Of a stretch of DNA of 64,000 bases, positions 58,190 to 64,000 are shown one piece after another; the first letter of the stretch is position 1, and each line of letters starts with the position of its first letter. Source of the DNA: Helicobacter bilis (GTDB lineage: Bacteria > Campylobacterota > Campylobacteria > Campylobacterales > Helicobacteraceae); the NCBI RefSeq assembly GCF_900198365.1, contig NZ_FZMS01000009.1, forward strand, positions 99,300-163,299. Reading direction: 5' to 3'. The translations under genes and the position numbers were made by a program. Under the pieces are notes generated by a model. It did no database searches. It had not been told where the DNA came from and saw nothing but the letters and a program-made list of their open reading frames with translations.

Positions 58190-59656
58190 CTAAAATTTAG
58201 GCAATACTCCATCATTAAGATTAATGGTTTGCACATCACCTATAAGGGCGGTGCTAGATTGTGCTGCCATTTTGATTTCTCTCTCTTCGTTTCTATCTAC
58301 AAAAAGCGTGTATTTGCTATTGTATTCAATCTTTATTGTGCGTGTTTCGCCATTGCGATTTTTTGCTAGAATGAGTTCTGCTTCATGCACCTCTGGGGCT
58401 TTGTATTGCTCCTCTATTTCAACACTAGAATCTTCGCTTTTACTCTTTCTCTGCTTGGCAATTCGATTTCTTGACTCCCTTTCTTTATACACCTCATCGC
58501 GATATAAAAATAAAATCACATCAGCATCTTGCTCGATAGACCCACTCTCGCGTAAATCCGACATAATGGGCCTCTTATCATCTCTTAGCTCTAAGGCACG
58601 ATTAAGTTGTGATAATGCAACTATAGGGATTTTTAACTCACGGGCAAGATTCTTTAATCCGCGACTAATCTCAGCGATAATCTCATGTCTAGCCGCCGCA
58701 TTCGCATTTGACATGCCAGACATAAGCTGAAGATAATCAATCATAACAATGCTTACACTAGGGTCTTTAATCTTTAGCTTCCTTAGCTTTGTGCGGAGTC
58801 CTGCAAGGCTTAAATGTGGGTTATCATCGATATAGATATGTGTTTCACAGAGTTCTTGAGCGGATTTTGAAAGCTTTGTAAATTCATTATCGTCCATACT
58901 ACCTGAACGCACATTTTGCAGTGGCACCATGCTTTTTGCCGAAAGCATTCTTGTCATAAGCTGTTCTGCTGGCATCTCAAGGCTAAAGATTGCTACACCT
59001 TTTTGACTGCTTAGAATCCTTAAGGTCATGCTAAGGATTAAGGCAGTTTTACCCATCGCAGGTCTTGCACCAATGACTATTAACTCACCCGCATTAAAGC
59101 CTGTGGTAGCGTTATTTAGCTTACTAAAGCCTGTATCTATACCCTTTAGCGCCCCATGCTTTGCTTGATTCTCTTTAATAAGACGCATGGTAGATTCTAC
59201 AACTTCATAGGCATTTTTAAACGCATTATTTGTATCTTGTATACTTAGGGCATAGACTTTTTGCTCTATATCTGCAAGGATATTTTGTGCGATAGAATCT
59301 GGCTTCATACTCTCATCTCGCATAAAGCTTGCTAGAGAAAAAAGATTTCTTTTAATAGAGCTATTTTTAATCATTTTGACATAGGTATCAATGTCTGCAA
59401 TGGGCGATTCAGCAGCAATTAATGCAATATCATCAAGGCTTACTTTCATGCTTTTTTGCATTTCTATACAAAGGAATTCTGGGGTAATGGGCGTCTCATT
59501 TCTATGCAGATTCTCACATGCCTTAAACATTTCAACATGTAAGGGCAGTGAAAAATCCTGTGCAACTAGACTATCACATATCTCATCAAATTTATCTGGA
59601 CTAAAAAGAATCGCAGATAGCACAACCCTTTCAATCTTGCTGTCTAGCTCTTGCAT
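58190..59656 (-). CDS. dnaB: replicative DNA helicase
   Basis: 488 residues: N-terminal primase-binding domain (MQELDSKIERVVLSAIL), Walker A GARPAMGKTALIL, Walker B VSIVMIDYLQLMSG, and LSQLNRALELRDDKRP, with the arginine-finger region SIEQDADVILFLYRDE. Unwinds the fork. In H. pylori it lies near comEC; here it is about 25 kb away. Confidence 0.96.
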   Translation of the reverse strand: MQELDSKIERVVLSAILFSPDKFDEICDSLVAQDFSLPLHVEMFKACENLHRNETPITPEFLCIEMQKSMKVSLDDIALIAAESPIADIDTYVKMIKNSSIKRNLFSLASFMRDESMKPDSIAQNILADIEQKVYALSIQDTNNAFKNAYEVVESTMRLIKENQAKHGALKGIDTGFSKLNNATTGFNAGELIVIGARPAMGKTALILSMTLRILSSQKGVAIFSLEMPAEQLMTRMLSAKSMVPLQNVRSGSMDDNEFTKLSKSAQELCETHIYIDDNPHLSLAGLRTKLRKLKIKDPSVSIVMIDYLQLMSGMSNANAAARHEIIAEISRGLKNLARELKIPIVALSQLNRALELRDDKRPIMSDLRESGSIEQDADVILFLYRDEVYKERESRNRIAKQRKSKSEDSSVEIEEQYKAPEVHEAELILAKNRNGETRTIKIEYNSKYTLFVDRNEEREIKMAAQSSTALIGDVQTINLNDGVLPKF

Positions 59657-59760
59657 GTGTTTCCTTTGCTTTGTGTTAGTAATGATAGCTGTTACAATAC
59701 AATTTCATTGTGGTAATATGATAAATAGAGATTATGTTACATGTATTTCACATGCAATAT

Positions 59761-60948
59761 TTAAAGCCTTGTCGTGCGTATAGAATCTGCTATATCTCTT
59801 TGTGTAACTATCTTTAGATAGTCTTTATAGATTTGCTTATAGTTTAGCAAAATCTTTTCATTTAGCTTTGTAAAAGGATAAATGCTAAAATTCTTTCTAT
59901 TTTTATCATAATAAGTATAGATGAGATGCGTATGCAGGTCATGCAGGGTTATTTTCTTACTTTTAGAATCTTTTTTGATTTTTACTCCAGCAAACATTCC
60001 AACGCGTTTTTCTAAGCCTTTTTGTGCAGAAATCATATTGCCAAGCGAATAGATTACAAGCGTGTTATTAATCCACTCAATAGGCTGCACGACATGGGGA
60101 TGATGACCGATTATTATATCTACCCCAAGTGTTGAGAGATAGTGTGCAAACTCTTCTTGCTCTTTATTTGGCTTAAAATCATACTCATTGCCCCAGTGCA
60201 TTGAAACCATGAGTAAATCCACTTTATTACGCACATTTTCTATGTCTTTTTTTAGCATTTCCTTATTATACACATTGACTAAATATTCTTTATTCTTTGG
60301 GATAGGTATGCCATTTGTGCCATAAGTGTAGGCAAGTAGCGTGTAGGTTATGCCATTTTTTTCATAGATTTTTGCTGTGTTTCTTTCATTTTCACTTATA
60401 TAGCTTCCAGCGGCAATCACAGGCTTTTTACTCCAATACTCTCGTGAGTTTATAATCGCTTTTTCGCCACGATCTAGTGTATGATTATTTGCAAGTGAGA
60501 TGAGATTAAATCCTAGATTAATTATGCAATCGCCAAATTCCTGCGGTGAATTAAATGCAGGATAGCTACTTAGCCCTAGCTCTTTTCCACCTAGAATTGT
60601 CTCTTGATTATAAAAGGCTAAGTCATATTGTGAGATAAGCGGGGCTGCGTGTATAAACATTTTACTAAAATCATAGCTAAAAGTTGGTTTTGCTTTAGAA
60701 TCTTTTTCTTGTGGCAATGTATATTTTGCGTCATTATATACTGCGGTATGCAAAAGTGCATCACCACCCATTATAAGTGTGAGTTCATTATTTATCTTAG
60801 ATTCTATAAGTTTAGAATCTTTTGTGGGTTTTATATCCTGCTGTTTTTTCTCTTTATCACTACAAGCTATGAAGCTAAACATATAAAGGCATAGAAAGCA
60901 TGAGAATATGAGATTATAACTTCTAGTTTTATTTGTGATGATAGGCAT
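59761..60948 (-). CDS. CapA-family metallophosphatase-like lipoprotein
   Basis: 395 residues. Lipobox FIAC (Cys29) after a long signal, then a charged linker. The PGA_cap domain has the metal-site pattern IMGGDALLH, AFYNQETILGG, LANNHTLDRG, VSMHWGNEYD, IIGHHPHVVQPIEWIN and YSLGN. This is the fold of CapA/PgsA proteins of poly-gamma-glutamate and capsule systems, related to calcineurin-like phosphoesterases. No capB/C genes are near, so a poly-glutamate capsule is not implied; an envelope hydrolase is more likely. Confidence 0.85.
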   Translation of the reverse strand: MPIITNKTRSYNLIFSCFLCLYMFSFIACSDKEKKQQDIKPTKDSKLIESKINNELTLIMGGDALLHTAVYNDAKYTLPQEKDSKAKPTFSYDFSKMFIHAAPLISQYDLAFYNQETILGGKELGLSSYPAFNSPQEFGDCIINLGFNLISLANNHTLDRGEKAIINSREYWSKKPVIAAGSYISENERNTAKIYEKNGITYTLLAYTYGTNGIPIPKNKEYLVNVYNKEMLKKDIENVRNKVDLLMVSMHWGNEYDFKPNKEQEEFAHYLSTLGVDIIIGHHPHVVQPIEWINNTLVIYSLGNMISAQKGLEKRVGMFAGVKIKKDSKSKKITLHDLHTHLIYTYYDKNRKNFSIYPFTKLNEKILLNYKQIYKDYLKIVTQRDIADSIRTTRL

Positions 60949-61102
60949 GATATTCCTTAAAAATTATGGGGTTATTATTTTAAAAATGTGTGAATTTTAG
61001 TAGTGTTTTATTAACAAAATATTATGGTTTTATCTTTTAATCACAAAGATTCTATGCTGGTTTTCATGCCTTGCAAATATTAGAATCTATATAAAAGTAA
61101 TG

Positions 61103-62446
61103 CTATATCCCTAGATTCTGTTCTAGTCCAAAGGCAACATCAAGTATTGTTTGCTCACTAAAGGCACTGCCTATAAATTGCATACCTATAGGTAAAGGCG
61201 ATTTTACAACTGGAAGGCTTATAGCTGGAAGTCCTGCAAGATTCACACCGATAGTGTAAATATCGCTTAGATACATTTCAAGGGAGCTTTTTGTAGCATT
61301 AAATGTTGGGGCGACATTGGGGGCTACTGGAAGCAAGATTGTATCACATTCACTAAAGATACTTGCATATTGCTGTCTTATGAGTTCTCGCACTTTTTGT
61401 GCTTTAAGATAGTAAGCATCATAATAGCCACTACTTAGCACAAAAGAGCCTAGCAAAATGCGTTTTTGCACTTCATCGCCAAATTGTGCGCGTGTTTTGA
61501 AATATAAATCCTGCAAATTCTGCCCTTCTATACGACTGCCATATCTCACACCATCAAAACGCGCAAGGTTTGCACTCGCTTCTGCCATAGCGATAATATA
61601 ATACGCACTTATATGATGTGTCGTATCAAGCATTTGTGCTTTTATGATGCTATGTCCCATATCTTCTAGAATCTTAATCGTGTCATAATAGGCTTTTTGC
61701 ACCGCTTCATCTGCCTCTTTCACAAAGTCTTCTAGTATGGCAATCTTTAGAATCCTTTTAGGATTAAGCTTATCAAAGGTCTTTGTAGGTGCAAGGTTTG
61801 CACTTGTAGAATCTCTCTTGCAAACCCCGCTAATAATATCAAGCAAAATGCTTGCATCTTCTACATTTTGCGTAATCGGTCCAATCTGCTCCAAACTTGA
61901 GCTATATGCCACAAGTCCATAGCGAGACACTCTACCATAAGTAGGCTTTAAGCCCACCACACCGCAATAGCTAGCAGGCTGTCTAATGCTACCACCTGTA
62001 TCACTGCCTAGACTAGCTATGGCAATTTTTGCGGCAACCGCTGCGGCACTCCCACCACTAGACCCGCCCGGCACACGACTTGTATCATGTGGATTTTTCG
62101 TGCGACCATAGCAGCTTTTCTCAGTCGTGCTACCCATACCAAACTCATCCATATTTGCCCTACCAAACGCACACATATTAGAATCGTGTAGTTTAGTAAC
62201 AGCAGTCGCACTATATGGCGATACATAACCATGCAAAATCTTACTCGCACAAGTGAGCTTAGAATCTTTAACACAAATATTATCTTTTATTAGAATGGGA
62301 ATCTTGCCTTTATCATTTTCGTTTAATTCAGGCGTCTCTATATAGGCGTTTAGTTCTTGTTTAGCTTTAATATCTTGTATCATTTGTTCTTTAAGAGATT
62401 CTATCTCATTAGCATGTAATGCCATAGCTTGTTTAAGTGTTAGCAT
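61103..62446 (-). CDS. gatA: aspartyl/glutamyl-tRNA amidotransferase subunit A
   Basis: 447 residues, amidase signature: Lys in [24 protein letters not shown] and [16 protein letters not shown] with the Ser-cis-Ser-Lys triad. Releases ammonia from glutamine for GatB, to correct Glu-tRNA(Gln) and Asp-tRNA(Asn). A TGTTATAAT -10 lies 24 bases upstream. Confidence 0.95.
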   Translation of the reverse strand: MLTLKQAMALHANEIESLKEQMIQDIKAKQELNAYIETPELNENDKGKIPILIKDNICVKDSKLTCASKILHGYVSPYSATAVTKLHDSNMCAFGRANMDEFGMGSTTEKSCYGRTKNPHDTSRVPGGSSGGSAAAVAAKIAIASLGSDTGGSIRQPASYCGVVGLKPTYGRVSRYGLVAYSSSLEQIGPITQNVEDASILLDIISGVCKRDSTSANLAPTKTFDKLNPKRILKIAILEDFVKEADEAVQKAYYDTIKILEDMGHSIIKAQMLDTTHHISAYYIIAMAEASANLARFDGVRYGSRIEGQNLQDLYFKTRAQFGDEVQKRILLGSFVLSSGYYDAYYLKAQKVRELIRQQYASIFSECDTILLPVAPNVAPTFNATKSSLEMYLSDIYTIGVNLAGLPAISLPVVKSPLPIGMQFIGSAFSEQTILDVAFGLEQNLGI

Positions 62447-62470
62447 AATATTCCTTTATAAAAAGATGAA

Positions 62471-62479
62471 ATTATAACA
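62471..62479 (-). promoter_or_regulatory. -10 element of gatA
   Basis: TGTTATAAT on the minus strand, perfect extended -10, 24 bases before the gatA ATG. Confidence 0.6.
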
Positions 62480-62619
62480 AAAATTTAAGAATTATTTGGT
62501 CTTATATGCTTTTTGTGAAATGTGAGAATCTAGAGTCGTTGTGATAGTGTTAAGATTATGATTTATACATAATCTTAATGTGTTAAGCAATAATAAAATA
62601 CTAAGAATGTAGATATAGC

Positions 62620-62985
62620 TTATTTTTTCCTTAGTATAACTTTATCTCCCACTTTTTCTACATCATAATCCCTTAATTTATTTAAAACACCAACACCACC
62701 TGCAGCTACGGCAATAGCAACCGCTGTAGTCGTTGTCCCCACTCCCAATACCCCAACTGCCGCTGGAGCCGCTGCTGCCGTAAATGCAGAGCTAATACCA
62801 CCCGTTGCTGGAGCTGCAACAATCGCTACAACAGCAACACCAATTGCACCTATCGCTATTGCCCAAGCCACTTTACCTGCTGCTTTAATTTTTATTACTC
62901 CAGATTTTAAATCACCCTCAATTTCAATATAATCATCACCTCTTTCAATAGCTGCTGCCAACTCTTTTTCACTACTTATTGCCAT
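62620..62985 (-). CDS. Gly/Ala-rich double-helix membrane protein
   Basis: 121 residues: a soluble N-terminus (MAISSEKELAAAIERGDDYIEIEGDL), then two long Gly/Ala/Val-rich hydrophobic stretches (about 38-58 and 70-98) separated by TGGISSAFTAAAAP, and a basic tail (VEKVGDKVILRKK). I have seen this layout in uncharacterised bacterial proteins but know no function. The hydrophobic hairpin recalls pore-forming colicin hairpins, which is only a shape likeness. G+C is higher than in its neighbours because of the Ala/Gly codons. An (AT)6 tract lies about 40 bases upstream. Confidence 0.65.
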   Translation of the reverse strand: MAISSEKELAAAIERGDDYIEIEGDLKSGVIKIKAAGKVAWAIAIGAIGVAVVAIVAAPATGGISSAFTAAAAPAAVGVLGVGTTTTAVAIAVAAGGVGVLNKLRDYDVEKVGDKVILRKK

Positions 62986-63022
62986 AAAAATCTCCTAAAA
63001 ATAAAATTGTGAGCAGATGGTA

Positions 63023-63034
63023 ATATATATATAT
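63023..63034. repeat. (AT)6 microsatellite upstream of the Gly/Ala-rich gene
   Basis: Alternating AT between the ATG at 62985 and the AtpZ-like stop at 63059, in the promoter position of the former. Length change would alter promoter spacing. Confidence 0.5.
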
Positions 63035-63058
63035 GGTAAATGTTTATAAATTTTAATG

Positions 63059-63721
63059 TTAATTTTGCGTATCTTTTTTTTCTTTTCTCTGCATAGCTTC
63101 CCTCTCTCTTTTCTCTAAGATTCTATCCTGCATGTATTTATACTTTTCTTCATGTTTGAGTGAATCTAGGTCTTTATAAAGCCTTTTATACGCTTTCACT
63201 ACATTAAGGATAGCTGCTGCCACCCCATAGCCAAGCCCTACCCATATAAGCCAATAGTATCCAAGCCATTTATACAATAGATAGCCTATCCCAAGCCCTA
63301 AAAGCACTGCTACAATCATTGAGATTCCAAGTGATAGGTCATTGGCACTGCGAGTTAAGATTTTGATTTTACCATCTTTAGAATCTGCGTTTTGAGAATC
63401 TCTTTCTTTGGAGTTTTCTTCTTGTGGTGTCTTATCTGTGTTTTTTGTAGATTCCAACTCATTGTTATTTTGAGTCTTTGAAACAAAATCTCGTTTAAAT
63501 TCCATGTTAGATGCTTCGCGATGTCCAACATGACAAGTTGTTTTAGAATCTTTTTCTTGCTGTGTTTTATCTACACCATTTCTAAAATCTAGCCTCTCAA
63601 TCATTTGGGTATATGCAGGGCATAGAAGTACATCCTGTTTAGATTCTAAGGACTTGTTGTATTGATCTTTTGAAAAAGGCAGACTATCTTTATTTAAATT
63701 TGTTTTGGAATCTACAAGCAT
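63059..63721 (-). CDS. AtpZ/AtpI-like membrane protein with expanded N-terminus
   Basis: 220 residues. The C-terminal part (about 125-220) has SLGISMIVAVLLGLGIGYLLYKWLG, YYWLIWVGLGYGVAAAILNV and a charged helix, as in the AtpI/AtpZ family (PF09527) that sits beside F-ATPase genes and may help assembly or ion supply. H. pylori homologues are about 100 residues long. The first 125 residues are a Ser/Asp/Lys/Glu-rich stretch holding palindromic element copy 3 (63462-63536) and AGAATCT words, evidently added to a normal small membrane protein. Confidence 0.75.
   Translation of the reverse strand: MLVDSKTNLNKDSLPFSKDQYNKSLESKQDVLLCPAYTQMIERLDFRNGVDKTQQEKDSKTTCHVGHREASNMEFKRDFVSKTQNNNELESTKNTDKTPQEENSKERDSQNADSKDGKIKILTRSANDLSLGISMIVAVLLGLGIGYLLYKWLGYYWLIWVGLGYGVAAAILNVVKAYKRLYKDLDSLKHEEKYKYMQDRILEKREREAMQRKEKKDTQN
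63462..63536. repeat. in-frame palindromic element, copy 3
   Basis: Plus-strand left arm 63462-63491 (TTGTTATTTTGAG, ending AAATCT) and right arm 63509-63536 (AGATGCTTCGCG, ending CATGACAA). On the coding strand it is read as C-H-V-G-H-R-E-A-S-N-M ... K-R-D-F ... Q-N-N-N. This aligns without gaps to the copy 1 peptide, including C, V, E, S-N, E, K, D-F and Q-N. Confidence 0.75.
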
Positions 63722-63899
63722 TATTCTATGTCCTTTGGGTCCGTTGTAGCTTTATGCACTTTTTGGCAAATAACATATACATGGCACACAATGACACAAA
63801 AAATACAGCTTAAAGCTTCTTTGGATTATAACTAAACTTTTTAAATGCTGTATTGTGGTTAAAGTGTAATGCATGAAAATAAATGTAGGGGCTCTATAG

Positions 63900-64000
63900 T
63901 TAGTATAGCACAATAAGGCTTGCGAATGCAATCACAACGCAAACAATGATATATAAATACAGCAATAGAGATATTTCACTTCTAGCTTTGGAAGTTATCT
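63900..64000 (-). CDS. C-terminal end of a membrane protein (partial)
   Basis: A minus-strand frame open to the window edge and ending at TAA 63900-63902. It encodes about 33 residues: ITSKARSEISLLLYLYI then IVCVVIAFASLIVLY, one transmembrane helix at the very C-terminus. Too short to name. Confidence 0.4.
   Translation of the reverse strand, partial: ITSKARSEISLLLYLYIIVCVVIAFASLIVLY

Noticed and set aside
59761..60948. Poly-gamma-glutamate capsule locus
   Set aside because: Only the CapA-like fold is present; no CapB, CapC or polymer synthesis genes are in the window.

Overview
This is a low-GC (about one third G+C by eye) Campylobacterota chromosome segment. It is almost certainly from Helicobacter and most like the enterohepatic group. 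The evidence is the family-level gene content: a TRL lipoprotein inside a tRNA cluster, Hcp/Sel1-type cysteine-rich proteins, a short ComEC, clpS-clpA, fabZ-lpxA-clpX-mreB-mreC, fdx-ppx/gppA and trxA-trxB. Biosynthetic genes (dapA, dapB, leuD, argC, aroE, aroA, trpE, carA, hemL, hemN) are scattered singly, as in this genus. Species cannot be fixed from the window. Almost all the sequence is ordinary core chromosome.

Layout. 0-5 kb: end of a gene, dapA, a FabL-type enoyl reductase, a long low-complexity membrane protein and a small HTH gene with an operator-like palindrome. 5-11 kb: DUF285-repeat lipoprotein, clpA-clpS, leuD, an FAH-family hydrolase. 11.2-12.2 kb: five tRNA genes (Leu, Gly, Leu, Cys, Ser) transcribed leftward with the TRL lipoprotein between them. 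12.4-24.5 kb: comM, a degenerate nitrilase-fold protein, a decayed phage patch with truncated recT and tiny hydrophobic ORFs, an Hcp protein, TelA, YaaA, hemN, a MORN-type protein, an orphan membrane-fusion protein and a frameshifted membrane gene. 24.5-29.1 kb: fabZ-lpxA-clpX-mreB-mreC envelope and shape operon. 29.5-44.2 kb: guaB, folD, comEC, perM-argC, aroE, trxA-trxB, dapB, a poly-C phase-variable methyltransferase, mfd. 44.4-64 kb: clpP, hemL, a YrdC-like gene and aroA, MFS transporter, plsY, PabC-like lyase, DUF507-carA, fdx-ppx, trpE, dnaB, CapA-like lipoprotein, gatA, a Gly/Ala-rich membrane protein, an AtpZ/AtpI-like protein.

The most unusual content is repeat-based. (1) A roughly 75-93 bp palindromic element, resembling in behaviour the palindromic elements of Rickettsia, lies inside three unrelated ORFs (2751-2825, 40901-40993, 63462-63536) and is read in the same frame each time. 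(2) A G-rich repeat that can form a G-quadruplex occurs three times, once inside mfd. (3) The odd palindrome AGAWTCT, which contains a GANTC site, is scattered at very high density in genes and between them. (4) A C13 tract at 39468-39480 puts a methyltransferase out of frame with its upstream start, the hallmark of a phase-variable gene in the OFF state. Promoters are recognisable as TGnTATAAT-like -10 elements mostly without a -35 box; the HTH gene at 4154 is an exception with a full TTGACA box under a palindrome.
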